Assembly (NCBI GenBank): GCA_014323545.1
Contig: CP058647.1
Coordinates: forward strand, 502,001-566,000
DNA length: 64,000 nt
Direction of reading: 5' to 3'
Source of the DNA: Hyphobacterium sp. CCMP332
GTDB lineage: Bacteria > Bacteroidota > Bacteroidia > Cytophagales > CCMP332
Under the pieces are notes generated by a model. It was not told where the DNA came from. It ran no database searches and saw only the letters and a list, made by a program, of their open reading frames with translations. Shown piece after piece: positions 1 to 8,456 of the stretch (positions within the stretch are counted from its first letter, which is position 1; each line of letters starts with the position of its first letter). The translations under genes were made by a program, and so were the position numbers.

Positions 1-313
1 CATAAGAAAGCACTCTTCCCGAGCCATCAGCACTAAGCAATTGTGCAAAATCCGGGTGAAATGCCAATGCCGAAATTGGGTCATTATGGAAATTGGATTG
101 GCGTATCTCCTTTTCAGCATCAAAATTCCAAATGGTGTATGAATTATTTCCCTGACTACTCGCCAGCCATCGCTCATTATTGTGATAATCAATTAAAACA
201 ACAGGCGTAGTATGACCCTTTGGAACAATTAATTCAGCCTCCTGGGCGAGTATATGACCACAACTAAGAAAAACACAATAGAAAAATGAAGAAAAGGAGA
301 AACTTATTTTCAA
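1..313 (-). CDS. Secreted WD40-repeat protein, N-terminal part (cut by window edge)
   Basis: This minus-strand frame runs off the left edge, so only about 104 N-terminal residues are visible. The first codon I can support is TTG at 311-313; an in-frame stop lies a short way upstream and no ATG falls between. The product begins with a signal peptide (about 21 residues ending in HILAQ). Beta-propeller-like sequence follows, with tryptophan-bearing strands such as 'NSYTIWNFDAEKEI' and 'ISALAFHPDFAQLLSADGSG', typical of WD40 blades. It starts 8 bases after the stop of the DUF962 gene, so the two are probably co-transcribed. The layout (signal peptide, then WD40 blades) is the same as at the N-terminus of the WD40-caspase protein at 42724-44547, but whether a peptidase domain follows cannot be seen. 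Confidence 0.7.
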   Translation of the reverse strand, partial: MKISFSFSSFFYCVFLSCGHILAQEAELIVPKGHTTPVVLIDYHNNERWLASSQGNNSYTIWNFDAEKEIRQSNFHNDPISALAFHPDFAQLLSADGSGRVLSY

Positions 314-321
314 TTCAATTC

Positions 322-804
322 TTAATATGGAATTCCGGTTTTTTTATATATGAAATGCAATAACCAAATTGGACCTATTAGTAAAAATTGTACATCTTTT
401 AAAAAGGATGGTTTTTTGCCTTCAATATTATGTCCAAAAAATTGACCTACCCAGGCCAATACAAATACAATTATAGAAAACTGCCAGAGTGGTAATTCTA
501 GATATTTATCAATCGCATAACAAGACCATAGTAAAGCATAAGAGATGATTATCATACCTATGGCCAATGCAATGGATAATCGGAAGTAATAAAGCAAGGC
601 AAAAATGATAAACAGGCTTGCAAAATTTACATACTTCTGAAAAGCTGATGGAAAAAATCCTTGTATAAAATCACTCGGAATTGACCAAAGCAGACCAAGT
701 AAACTAAATGTGATGGCGGGAACACAAATCCAGTGAATTAATTTATTGGTAGGGTTTTGATGACTAGACCCGTACTCTTCAAGAAGTCTATCAATTGTTC
801 TCAT
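322..804 (-). CDS. DUF962 / Mpo1-like family membrane protein
   Basis: 160 residues. The N-terminal 'SSHQNPTNKLIHWICVP' and C-terminal 'WVGQFFGHNIEGKKPSF' segments carry the conserved His/Asn/Glu pattern of the DUF962 family. Its yeast member Mpo1 is an Fe(II)-dependent dioxygenase that shortens 2-hydroxy fatty acids. Four hydrophobic segments (about residues 26-46, 58-78, 80-97 and 105-122) fit an integral inner-membrane protein, and the length is normal for bacterial members. The ATG at 802-804 is the only sensible start. It lies 8 bases upstream of the secreted WD40 gene. The enzymatic role in bacteria is inferred from the yeast protein only. Confidence 0.75.
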   Translation of the reverse strand: MRTIDRLLEEYGSSHQNPTNKLIHWICVPAITFSLLGLLWSIPSDFIQGFFPSAFQKYVNFASLFIIFALLYYFRLSIALAIGMIIISYALLWSCYAIDKYLELPLWQFSIIVFVLAWVGQFFGHNIEGKKPSFLKDVQFLLIGPIWLLHFIYKKTGIPY

Positions 805-867
805 TTCATAAAAAGTATAGCAATTTAATCAATCTTAGAAAAATTGATCAATAATCAGAGGTCTGAT

Positions 868-1380
868 TTAAGATTTAGTTCTGACCTGTTCCCAGGATTT
901 TAACTGCCAAACAATATTGGAACTGCAGATTTCATTATTGTTCTGATCGAAGGTAATTAGTTTAACGGGAAAATCAACTGGAGAGATTTTAGCCTTATCT
1001 TTTAATTCTTGAATTTCTGCTTCGCTCAATTTAAAGCTCACATAAACCTTTGCTTTTGCCTGATAAACGTAGTCAAGATGGATGCTTTTCATGATTATCC
1101 GAAATTCAGACGGATCAAGTCTTGAAATAATTAGAATACCTGAGGCAAGTTCATTGAGTGTTGCAAGTGCACAAGCGTGAATCCCTTTGATATGATTTAA
1201 ATTCCTTTTAATATAAGGCAACTCGATTCTGACTGAATTTGGACTTATTTCTATTATTTTAAATCTATGGGGCTTATTGAAAGGTACGAATCGCGAAATT
1301 CCAAGATTGAGTAAAAACAAATGAAATTTAGACTTGTATGCACGCTGAAATGCAGATTGCAAATATGATTTTCCTTTCAT
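868..1380 (-). CDS. DUF4442 domain protein (hotdog-fold thioesterase-like)
   Basis: 170 residues resembling DUF4442 proteins, which adopt the hotdog fold of acyl-CoA thioesterases. Visible features are 'IPYIKRNLNHIKGIHACAL'-type sequence around residues 55-72 (the helix and loop preceding the hotdog core) and the beta-rich 'HLDYVYQAKAKVYVSFKL' stretch. The first base of its ATG (1380) is the last base of the stop codon of the DUF2911 gene (TAATG), suggesting coupled translation. No signal peptide or membrane segment is seen, so it is probably cytoplasmic. The substrate is unknown. Confidence 0.7.
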   Translation of the reverse strand: MKGKSYLQSAFQRAYKSKFHLFLLNLGISRFVPFNKPHRFKIIEISPNSVRIELPYIKRNLNHIKGIHACALATLNELASGILIISRLDPSEFRIIMKSIHLDYVYQAKAKVYVSFKLSEAEIQELKDKAKISPVDFPVKLITFDQNNNEICSSNIVWQLKSWEQVRTKS

Positions 1381-1913
1381 TACAAAATTTTTAAGGGAAT
1401 GTGAACTTGAATATTATCCCACCACAGGATCATATTTACAACATTTTCTTTTTCCGCTTGCCTAAATTCTATTAAAAAGTCTTCCCTTTCTGCAGATTTT
1501 ATTATCGGGACAGTAATTCTTAACAAATCCTGCTTTCTGTCGTATTCAAAAGCTCCAAACTGCCCTAGTTTTTTGTTGAGAATAATAATCCATGAATTTT
1601 CACCGGGTACAGTAAAAAGTGAGTATGTCCCTGCTTTTAAGAATTTTGGCCCAAAGTAAATGTCTTTGGTAAAAGTAATTTCAGTAGCTTCATTTGCTCC
1701 TGTGCGCCAAACTCTGCCATATGGGACAAAACCGCCAAAAACTTTGCGGCCTCTTTTGAAAGGTTTTCCATAGGTAACCTTAATATAGGTATTGTTTAAC
1801 TTGTATTGAGCGATGGCAATAGGACTGTCCCTATACCCCGGGTATTCCTGTGATATTGCCGAATTTGTGGCAATTACGAAAATAAAAAATAAGCCAAGCC
1901 CAATTTTTTTCAT
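1380..1913 (-). CDS. DUF2911 domain protein, secreted
   Basis: 177 residues with a cleavable signal peptide (about residues 1-21, ending TNSAISQ). The rest is a single DUF2911 domain, recognisable from 'YIKVTYGKPFKRGRKVFGG', 'PYGRVWRTGANEATEITF', 'LKAGTYSLFTVPGENSWIII' and 'LNKKLGQFGAFEYD'. The family is abundant in Bacteroidota and its function is unknown; the signal peptide indicates a periplasmic or surface location. It is coupled to DUF4442 by a one-base overlap. A second DUF2911 protein with a TPR extension lies at 37268-38320. Confidence 0.85.
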   Translation of the reverse strand: MKKIGLGLFFIFVIATNSAISQEYPGYRDSPIAIAQYKLNNTYIKVTYGKPFKRGRKVFGGFVPYGRVWRTGANEATEITFTKDIYFGPKFLKAGTYSLFTVPGENSWIIILNKKLGQFGAFEYDRKQDLLRITVPIIKSAEREDFLIEFRQAEKENVVNMILWWDNIQVHIPLKIL

Positions 1914-1948
1914 AGATTGAATGCTAACCTCAAAAATCGTACTAAATA

Positions 1949-2971
1949 TTATATAATATTGACTTCGCGTTCGAGTTGTATTCCGAATTTGCTTTTAATA
2001 TCATTCAAAATTAATTGAGAAAGCTCAAGAACATCATTTCCTGATGCATTTCCTTTATTTACAAGCACCAGTGCCTGCTTTTCATGAACCCCTGAGTTTT
2101 TATATATTTTGCCTTTCCAACCTGCATTTTCGATTAGCCAGCCAGCGGGAATTTTTACTGAATTTTGATCAATTGCATAAGAAGGTATTTCCGGATGTTT
2201 TTCTTTAAGTTTTTGAAACTCTTGAATTGAAATCACCGGATTTTTGAAAAAACTTCCTGCATTTCCTATTTCATTTGGATCGGGTAATTTGGAGCTCCGG
2301 ATTTTAATCACAGCATCACTAATATCCTGTATTCCAGGATTATCAATTCCCATGGCTTTTAATGTCTCTGCAATTGCGCCATAATTGGTATTTAGTTTTG
2401 GATTTTTCTTAAGCCTTAAACAAACCCTTGTAATAATGTATTTATTCTTGTGGACGGTTTTAAATACACTGGATCTGTATCCAAAGTCGCAAGCCTCAAG
2501 ATCAAATTTCACCACCTGGCCGCTCTCCTTTTCAAATGCAAAGAGGTATTCAAATACATTTTTAATTTCAACACCATAAGCACCTATATTTTGCATAGGT
2601 GCAGCCCCTACAGTTCCTGGAATTAAAGATAAATTTTCAATTCCGGCCCATTGATTTTGAATTGCATGTAATACAAGATCATGCCAATTTTCTCCCGCCC
2701 CTATTTCTATCAGGACAGAATCTTCATCTTCACTAATAATTAATTTTCCTTTGAAATCGATTTTGATTACAATCCCTTCAAAATTATCTGTAAGAAGAAT
2801 ATTGCTTCCCCCTCCGAGTATTAAATGCTTCTTTTGAAAATATCCTTCATGGTAAAGCTCAATAAGCTGAGATATTTCCTTTACTACAATAAACTCCTTT
2901 GCGTAAACGTCAATACCAAATGTATTGTAATCAATCAGGCTTATATTTGTATTTAAATTATTAAGACTCAA
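1949..2971 (-). CDS. murB: UDP-N-acetylenolpyruvoylglucosamine reductase MurB
   Basis: 340 residues, the size of type I MurB (E. coli is 342). MurB reduces UDP-GlcNAc-enolpyruvate to UDP-MurNAc with NADPH and FAD in cytoplasmic peptidoglycan precursor synthesis. FAD-binding signatures are 'LGGGSNILLTD' and 'LIPGTVGAAPMQNIGAYG'. 'GYRSSVFK' holds the substrate-binding Tyr/Arg characteristic of type I, 'NAGSFFKNP' the catalytic serine, and the C-terminal catalytic region is near 'SGVHEKQALVLVN'. The start is a TTG at 2969-2971; it places 'SLIDYNTFGID' at the usual distance from the N-terminus and no in-frame ATG precedes it. It is divergent from the small metal-binding protein gene at 3030. Confidence 0.95.
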   Translation of the reverse strand: MSLNNLNTNISLIDYNTFGIDVYAKEFIVVKEISQLIELYHEGYFQKKHLILGGGSNILLTDNFEGIVIKIDFKGKLIISEDEDSVLIEIGAGENWHDLVLHAIQNQWAGIENLSLIPGTVGAAPMQNIGAYGVEIKNVFEYLFAFEKESGQVVKFDLEACDFGYRSSVFKTVHKNKYIITRVCLRLKKNPKLNTNYGAIAETLKAMGIDNPGIQDISDAVIKIRSSKLPDPNEIGNAGSFFKNPVISIQEFQKLKEKHPEIPSYAIDQNSVKIPAGWLIENAGWKGKIYKNSGVHEKQALVLVNKGNASGNDVLELSQLILNDIKSKFGIQLEREVNII

Positions 2972-3029
2972 TATCTGAACTTTTTAATATTTCAATTTGT
3001 GCAATGTTATGTATTTAAAATAATTTTCA

Positions 3030-3269
3030 ATGCCAAAGTATAAATTCAAATCAAATATTAAATGCAGCAATTGCGAAGCTCAGGTTCGCGAGCTACTGAA
3101 TACCAAGGATGAAATTATTTCCTTTAATGTTAACCTTGATGATTTGGAAAGAGAAGTAGAAATTAAAACGAGTTCTGAAATTGAAGAAAGCACCATTGTG
3201 GATTGGGTAAAAGATGCAGGCTTTCAACTCAAACCAAAAAAGTCTTTTTTGAAAAAGCTCTTCAAATAA
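3030..3269 (+). CDS. Heavy-metal-associated (HMA) domain protein, CopZ-like
   Basis: 79 residues with a ferredoxin-like HMA fold. The metal-binding loop has Cys12 and Cys15 in 'IKCSNCEAQV', then the usual 'IISFNVNLDD' strand and a C-terminal 'DAGFQLKP' segment. The protein ends in a lysine-rich tail. HMA proteins of this size are cytosolic copper or other soft-metal chaperones. No P-type ATPase or metal regulator lies nearby, so the metal cannot be assigned. It stands alone between divergent murB and the SDR gene. Confidence 0.75.
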   Translation: MPKYKFKSNIKCSNCEAQVRELLNTKDEIISFNVNLDDLEREVEIKTSSEIEESTIVDWVKDAGFQLKPKKSFLKKLFK

Positions 3270-3328
3270 ATTATTGATTTTCTCTTTGTTTGGCTTTAAT
3301 ATTGGCCCTTGTTAATCCTAATAAATTA

Positions 3329-3353
3329 TAAAATACTGATTTATAGTATTTTA
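3329..3353. repeat. Perfect 9-bp inverted repeat upstream of the SDR-gldA operon
   Basis: TAAAATACT at 3329-3337 and AGTATTTTA at 3345-3353 are exact reverse complements separated by seven bases. The element ends 11 bases before the ATG of the SDR gene. No T-run follows the right arm, so it does not look like an intrinsic terminator. An operator or a 5'-UTR hairpin is more plausible. It is AT-only apart from one G/C pair per arm, so chance cannot be excluded. Confidence 0.4.
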
Positions 3354-3364
3354 AGTATAAGTGA

Positions 3365-4057
3365 ATGTCTGATAGTCAAAAATTAGTTTTAGTCACCGGA
3401 AGCAGTAAGGGAATAGGTTATGAAACCTGTAAACTGTTTTTGAATAAAGGATTCCTGGTGGCAGGAGCTAGCAGATCAGAGACAACTTTTAATAATAATA
3501 ATTTCAAACATTATTCCATTGATGTTTCAGATTCTTCTTCGGTGAGCAAAATGATTGAAGAAATACAAAACAATTTTGGTCGCTCCATCGACATCCTTAT
3601 TAACAATGCAGGTTTGGGCTATTCTTCAGTTTTGCATGAGATGAGCGATGAAAAATGGTTAAAAATGTTTGATGTCAATGTTCATGGGCTATTTTACTGC
3701 ACTCGGGCCGTTTTACCCAAAATGATTGAAAGAGGCCAAGGACATGTTGTAAACATTTCCTCCATCGCAGGAACTACTGGAGTAGAAACCATGGCCGGTT
3801 ATTGCGGCACTAAGCATGCAGTTCGAGGTATTTCTCATTCTCTTTATAAAGAAGTAAGAAATCACGGCATAAAAGTGACTTGCATTTATCCTGGTTCGGT
3901 TAATACTAATTTTTTTGATGAAATTGATTCGGTAAAAGCCAATGATAACATGATGAGAGCTGAAGATATTGCAAAGACTATTTATGAAAGTATTGACTCC
4001 CACCCCAATTACCACGTGGTAGATATTGAACTCAGACCATTAAAACCAAAAGGATAA
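3365..4057 (+). CDS. Short-chain dehydrogenase/reductase (SDR family)
   Basis: 230 residues of a classical SDR. The NAD(P)-binding 'TGSSKGIGYE' is at residues 11-20, 'NNAGLGYS' is the conserved strand-4 motif, and the catalytic tetrad is represented by Ser in 'NISSIAG' and 'YCGTK' (YxxxK). An Arg or Ser after the glycine motif would suggest NADP(H), but this is not decisive. The stop overlaps the gldA start by one base (TAATG), so it is translationally coupled to the gliding ABC transporter genes. The substrate is unknown. Confidence 0.88.
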   Translation: MSDSQKLVLVTGSSKGIGYETCKLFLNKGFLVAGASRSETTFNNNNFKHYSIDVSDSSSVSKMIEEIQNNFGRSIDILINNAGLGYSSVLHEMSDEKWLKMFDVNVHGLFYCTRAVLPKMIERGQGHVVNISSIAGTTGVETMAGYCGTKHAVRGISHSLYKEVRNHGIKVTCIYPGSVNTNFFDEIDSVKANDNMMRAEDIAKTIYESIDSHPNYHVVDIELRPLKPKG

Positions 4058-4971
4058 TGTCAGTAATTGTATCGCATTTGACCAAAACTTACGGTGAGCA
4101 AAAAGCAGTGGATGACATCTCCTTTTCCATAGATAGCGGTGAAGTGGTTGGTTTTTTGGGACCAAATGGTGCTGGTAAAAGTACTACCATGAAAATAGCG
4201 ACAGGCTTTATACCCCCAAATAATGGTTCTGTAAATATTGAAGGTCTGGACATACAGGAAAACACAATTGAAGTAAAAAAAATTGTAGGCTATCTACCTG
4301 AAAACAATCCGCTTTACCTTGACATGTATGTTTATGAGTATCTCAAGTTTGTGGCAAAATTGCACGGCTTAAAAAAATCATGCCAGAAAACCAGAATTGA
4401 TCAGTTAATTGAAATGGTAGGCCTTGGAAGAGAAAGACATAAAAAAATAGAAGAATTGTCGAAGGGTTATCGCCAGCGAATTGGTCTTGCTCAAGCGTTG
4501 ATTCACGATCCAAAAGTGCTTTTTCTGGATGAACCTACTTCAGGACTCGATCCTAATCAAATTGTGGATATTCGAAAACTGATTAGTGATTTAGGAAAAG
4601 AAAAAACTGTTGTACTTTCGAGCCATATAATGCAGGAGGTAGAGGCTGTGTGTAATCGCGCTATCATCATTAACAGGGGTCGATTAGTAGCCGATGACAA
4701 AGTGGAAAATCTCAAGAAAAAAATTCAAGGCTCAATTACTTTTCACATAGAATTTGCGCAAGCCGTTGACACTGATAAAATTAAGGAAATCAATACCATA
4801 AGCTCGGTCAAAGCAGTGTCACAATTTGTTTTTGAAGTCACATCTAAAAGCAATACAGACCCGAGAAGTGATTTATTTGATTTGTCTAAGCAAAATGATT
4901 GGATAATTCTGGAGATTAGAACTCTGGAGTCCAACCTTGAAAGTATTTTTCACCAACTAACGCAAAACTAA
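4057..4971 (+). CDS. gldA: Gliding-motility ABC transporter ATP-binding protein GldA
   Basis: 304 residues. Walker A 'GFLGPNGAGKSTTMK' is near residues 32-46, the signature is 'LSKGYRQRIGLA' with 'YRQR', Walker B is 'VLFLDEPTSGLD', and the switch His is in 'VLSSHIMQEVEA'. A C-terminal extension of about 80 residues follows. The permease (gldF) and the large auxiliary protein (gldG) come directly after, the diagnostic order of the GldA-GldFG transporter required for gliding in Flavobacterium johnsoniae. The complex sits in the inner membrane with GldA on the cytoplasmic face. The transported substrate is not established. Confidence 0.92.
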   Translation: MSVIVSHLTKTYGEQKAVDDISFSIDSGEVVGFLGPNGAGKSTTMKIATGFIPPNNGSVNIEGLDIQENTIEVKKIVGYLPENNPLYLDMYVYEYLKFVAKLHGLKKSCQKTRIDQLIEMVGLGRERHKKIEELSKGYRQRIGLAQALIHDPKVLFLDEPTSGLDPNQIVDIRKLISDLGKEKTVVLSSHIMQEVEAVCNRAIIINRGRLVADDKVENLKKKIQGSITFHIEFAQAVDTDKIKEINTISSVKAVSQFVFEVTSKSNTDPRSDLFDLSKQNDWIILEIRTLESNLESIFHQLTQN

Positions 4972-4972
4972 A

Positions 4973-5701
4973 ATGATAGCAATCTATTTGCGTGAAATAA
5001 ACAGCTTTTTAAGCTCGCTTATTGCTTATCTGGTAATAGGAGTTTTTCTTTTAATAACCGGCTTGTTTTTATGGGTTTTCCCGCAAAGCAGCATTCTGAA
5101 TACCGGGTTTAGCAATATGGACTCCCTGTTTTTGATTGCGCCCTATGTCTTTTTATTCCTGATTCCTGCAATTACAATGAGAGCTTTTGCGGAGGAGAAA
5201 AAAAGCGGCACCATAGAATTTCTGCTTACCAAACCGGTTAGCGATTATCAAATAATAATTGCCAAATATTTAGCAAATTTAACTTTGGTATTGTTTTCCA
5301 TTGCCCCAACCCTGATCTATTACTATTCGGTTTATCAATTGGGAAACCCGGTAGGTAATATCGATTCCGCTGGAATTGCAGGTTCTTATATCGGATTGAT
5401 TTTTCTTTGTGCCGTTTTTACTTCCATCGGTTTATTCGCCTCCTCGCTCACTCAAAATCAGATTACTGCCTTTGTTTTGGCTGTATTTTTATCGTTTATA
5501 ATTTTTGAAGGTTTTCAATCATTGTCTGAGATCAACGTTTGGGGAAAAGCATCGGTGATCATTTCCAAACTTGGGATAGCGCATCATTATAACTCAATAA
5601 GTAAAGGACTTATTGATTCACGTGATCTGCTGTATTTTATAAGCGTTATTATACTCATGCTATCAGGTACAAAATTAATTCTTGATTCCAGAAAGTGGTA
5701 A
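4973..5701 (+). CDS. gldF: Gliding-motility ABC transporter permease GldF
   Basis: 242 residues with six hydrophobic segments and the ABC-2 permease hallmark 'ITMRAFAEEKKSGTIEFLL' followed by 'TKPVSDYQIIIAKY' on the coupling region. It begins two bases after gldA stops and its stop is one base before the ATG of gldG. Together with GldA it would form the inner-membrane transporter. The length and order match the F. johnsoniae-type gldF. Confidence 0.92.
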   Translation: MIAIYLREINSFLSSLIAYLVIGVFLLITGLFLWVFPQSSILNTGFSNMDSLFLIAPYVFLFLIPAITMRAFAEEKKSGTIEFLLTKPVSDYQIIIAKYLANLTLVLFSIAPTLIYYYSVYQLGNPVGNIDSAGIAGSYIGLIFLCAVFTSIGLFASSLTQNQITAFVLAVFLSFIIFEGFQSLSEINVWGKASVIISKLGIAHHYNSISKGLIDSRDLLYFISVIILMLSGTKLILDSRKW

Positions 5702-5702
5702 T

Positions 5703-7424
5703 ATGAAAAGGTCAATACGATATAACAGCTTATTTACATTTTCAGTAATCCTTATAAGTCTGATACTTGTAAATATTATTTCTGGACAATTCTTTTTTAG
5801 GTTGGATCTTACTGAGGAAAAAAGGTACTCCTTGGCCGAAAGCACAAAAACATTATTGTCAGATCTTGAAAATGTGGTTTATATTGAAATATTTCTGGAA
5901 GGAGAAATGCCGGCAGATTTTCAAAGACTTCAACAATCAATTAAGGAAATTCTCGATGAGTTTAAAGTATATGCAGGTTACAATCTTCAATACGAATTTC
6001 GAAACCCCTCACCACCTGAAGCAGATAACAAATCCCGACAGGAAATCTTTAAACAAATTTACGATCGCGGTATAAACCCCACAACACTTTATGTTAACCA
6101 AGGTGATGAACGCACTGAAAGAATCATTTTCCCGGGAGCCATCATTAATTATCTCAATATGGAAATGCCTGTAAATTTTTTGAAATACAATTATAATGCA
6201 GGAACTCGGGCCCAGCTCAATCAGAGTATTGAAGGATTGGAATACGAGCTTATTTCTACAATTAAAAAATTAAGTAAACCCAAAAAGAAAAAGATAGCTT
6301 TCTTACAAGGTCATGGTGAATTGGATCCAATACAAGCTGAAGACATCTTAAGAAGTCTTTCAGAATATTACGATGTGCGAAGAGTCAGACTACAAAGTGC
6401 TACCAATGGTGATTTTGAAGGAACAGAGAATTTAGACGCCTTCGATGCCATTATAATGGCCTCTCCCGATTCGGCATTTAACGAGATTGATAAATTCAAA
6501 ATTGATCAATATTTGGTTAAAGGAGGAAATGCTTTGTTTTTAATCGATGCCATGAAAGCAAGTATAGATAGCATTGGTAATTCAGGGAGCGTTGCAATTT
6601 CTAATGATTTAAAATTGGATGATATCTTTTTTAAAATGGGATTGCGTCTTAATCCTGATCTGATCCAGGATCAATTATGTGCCTATATTCCATTAATCGT
6701 GGGTTATGTTGGAGACAGACCTCAATATAAAATGATGAAATGGTGGTATTTTCCTATCCTGAATAATTTTGCAAAACACCCAATTTCAAGAAATATAAAT
6801 GGTGTTTATTCAAAATTTATAAGTTCTATTGACACGGTTAAATCTCCGGGAATTAAAAAAACACCCTTGGTATTTACCTCACCTGAAACCCGGGTATTGT
6901 CTTCGCCGGTAAGACTTGATTTTAATGATGTAAGAATGCCACCAAATCCTCAATTGTTCAACAAAGGCAAATTAGCAGTCGCATATCTCTTGGAAGGTAA
7001 GTACCGCTCCACCTTTGAGGGTCGGGTAACTGAAAAAACTGCAGAAAAATTTAATTATAAAACTATTGATAAGGCTTCAAAGATCGTTGTTTTTTCCGAT
7101 GCAGATATCATTGAAAATGACATAAACAGCAAAAGCAATACCGCATACCCCCTGGGTTATGACAAATTCACTAAAAATACTTTTGCCAACAAAGACCTGA
7201 TATTGAATTGCATCGATTATATGCTCGACGACTCAGGCATTATTGAAGCCAGGAATAAACAGGTAGTTATTCGGCCACTCAATATTACAAAAGCCAATAA
7301 AGAAAGATTGAAATGGCAAGTAATAAATATAGGCCTACCGGTAGTTTTATTGATTTTATTTGGTGTTGTTAAAAATTACATCAGATCTAAAAAATACGGA
7401 AATCAAAAAAAGTTGAATGAATAG
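5703..7424 (+). CDS. gldG: Gliding-motility ABC transporter auxiliary protein GldG
   Basis: 573 residues from the ATG at 5703. A longer in-frame start at 5682 would overlap gldF by 20 bases and add only seven residues before the membrane anchor. A transmembrane segment (about 8-30) is followed by a large extracytoplasmic ABC-type-uncharacterised domain ('LTEEKRYSLAESTKTLL', 'KKIAFLQGHGELDPI', 'LFLIDAMKASIDS'). A second membrane segment lies near 545-562 ('VINIGLPVVLLILFGVV'). GldG is the second membrane component of the GldA/F/G transporter. It overlaps the DUF4340 gene by 8 bases. Confidence 0.92.
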   Translation: MKRSIRYNSLFTFSVILISLILVNIISGQFFFRLDLTEEKRYSLAESTKTLLSDLENVVYIEIFLEGEMPADFQRLQQSIKEILDEFKVYAGYNLQYEFRNPSPPEADNKSRQEIFKQIYDRGINPTTLYVNQGDERTERIIFPGAIINYLNMEMPVNFLKYNYNAGTRAQLNQSIEGLEYELISTIKKLSKPKKKKIAFLQGHGELDPIQAEDILRSLSEYYDVRRVRLQSATNGDFEGTENLDAFDAIIMASPDSAFNEIDKFKIDQYLVKGGNALFLIDAMKASIDSIGNSGSVAISNDLKLDDIFFKMGLRLNPDLIQDQLCAYIPLIVGYVGDRPQYKMMKWWYFPILNNFAKHPISRNINGVYSKFISSIDTVKSPGIKKTPLVFTSPETRVLSSPVRLDFNDVRMPPNPQLFNKGKLAVAYLLEGKYRSTFEGRVTEKTAEKFNYKTIDKASKIVVFSDADIIENDINSKSNTAYPLGYDKFTKNTFANKDLILNCIDYMLDDSGIIEARNKQVVIRPLNITKANKERLKWQVINIGLPVVLLILFGVVKNYIRSKKYGNQKKLNE

Positions 7425-8382
7425 AAATAAACTTATTCTTGGAATTCTTACATTAATATTTCTCGCACTTCTGGCATTTTATGCGATTGATCAGAAAAAA
7501 AGTAAAAGCACACTTAATATTAATGAAAGTGCTTTCAGCATAAAAGATACTGCATCAGTTGACAAAATATTTATAGCTTCCAAATTTGGATGGTCTGCTC
7601 TGCTGGAAAAAAGAAACAATGGTGATTGGTTCTTAAATAATCAATATAAAGTCAATAAAGGCCAATTATCTATATTACTTAAAACACTTTATTGGCAAAG
7701 AATTAAAAGGCCTGTACACAAGGGTGAGCGTGAAATGGTCATTAAAAACATTGCCACTAAAGGAAGTAAAGTGGAAATCTATCAAAATGGTAAAAAAACC
7801 AAAGTTTTTTATGTTGGTGGAGATGCCAACGATGCAAAAGGAACCTATTTTATTATGGAAGGTTCAGAAAATCCATTTGTAGTTTATATGCCAAATCACA
7901 CGGGATTTTTGAGTCCAAGATATGTGGTCAAAGAAGAGAACTATCGAAATTCACAAATTTTCAAAAGCAATCTCAATTCATTTATTCAAATAAAAGTTGA
8001 TTATCCGGCAAACCCATCGGAAAGCTTTGTAATTGTAAACGAAGACAATAGAGCAAAGATTTTGGGAATTGAAAATGTAAATAAAACTGTGCTAAACAAT
8101 TATATATCTTCGTATAATCGAATTTTCATAACTAGATTTATTGAGGACAATGATTTCATTAATAAAATAGACTCATTAAGTCAATACCCACCAAATGTTA
8201 GTATTTCGGTTCAAGACAAAGTCAGTGAATTTAGTAATTCGATTGACATTTATCTCAATGAAAAGGATCCGGATGGGATGCTGGGAATAGCAACTATTGA
8301 AGGAGATAAGAAATACGTTTTGATTCAAAATTATGTGTTTGACAAATTGATAATACCCGCAAGTAGATTTAGAGCAAACTAA
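7417..8382 (+). CDS. DUF4340 domain protein, gliding transporter-associated
   Basis: 321 residues with one N-terminal membrane anchor (about 5-24, 'LILGILTLIFLALLAFYAI') and a long extracytoplasmic part. DUF4340-like sequence is seen in 'WSALLEKRNNGDWFLNNQYK' and 'VFYVGGDANDAKGTYFIME'. The family commonly follows GldG-like ABC-2 auxiliary genes. The 8-base overlap with gldG suggests co-translation and a role as an extra periplasmic subunit of that transporter. The biochemical role is unknown. Confidence 0.78.
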   Translation: MNRNKLILGILTLIFLALLAFYAIDQKKSKSTLNINESAFSIKDTASVDKIFIASKFGWSALLEKRNNGDWFLNNQYKVNKGQLSILLKTLYWQRIKRPVHKGEREMVIKNIATKGSKVEIYQNGKKTKVFYVGGDANDAKGTYFIMEGSENPFVVYMPNHTGFLSPRYVVKEENYRNSQIFKSNLNSFIQIKVDYPANPSESFVIVNEDNRAKILGIENVNKTVLNNYISSYNRIFITRFIEDNDFINKIDSLSQYPPNVSISVQDKVSEFSNSIDIYLNEKDPDGMLGIATIEGDKKYVLIQNYVFDKLIIPASRFRAN

Positions 8383-8413
8383 TTGCAAAGCACTTCTTAC
8401 AATACTATGTTTA
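8382..8413 (+). promoter_or_regulatory. Putative dnaN promoter
   Basis: ATTG (8382-8385), a 20-base spacer and TATGTTTA (8406-8413) match the Bacteroidota sigma-A pattern TTTG-N19-TAnnTTTG with one mismatch in each box. Transcription would begin near 8418, about 40 bases before the dnaN ATG. dnaN could also be reached by read-through from gldG-DUF4340. Confidence 0.35.
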
Positions 8414-8456
8414 AGACCAACATTTTATTAATTTGGGCACCTCAAATGATCTTGAT

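Noticed and set aside
2385-2579. Plus-strand frame inside murB, and similar antisense frames elsewhere
   Set aside because: These are shadows of well-identified genes on the other strand, without domain or signal features.
5682-5702. Upstream ATG of gldG giving seven extra residues
   Set aside because: It lies inside gldF and its extension is not seen in GldG N-termini; ATG 5703 directly follows the gldF stop.
8433-8456. TTG start upstream of dnaN
   Set aside because: Clamp proteins start at the MKF segment at 8457, which gives the standard 374 residues.
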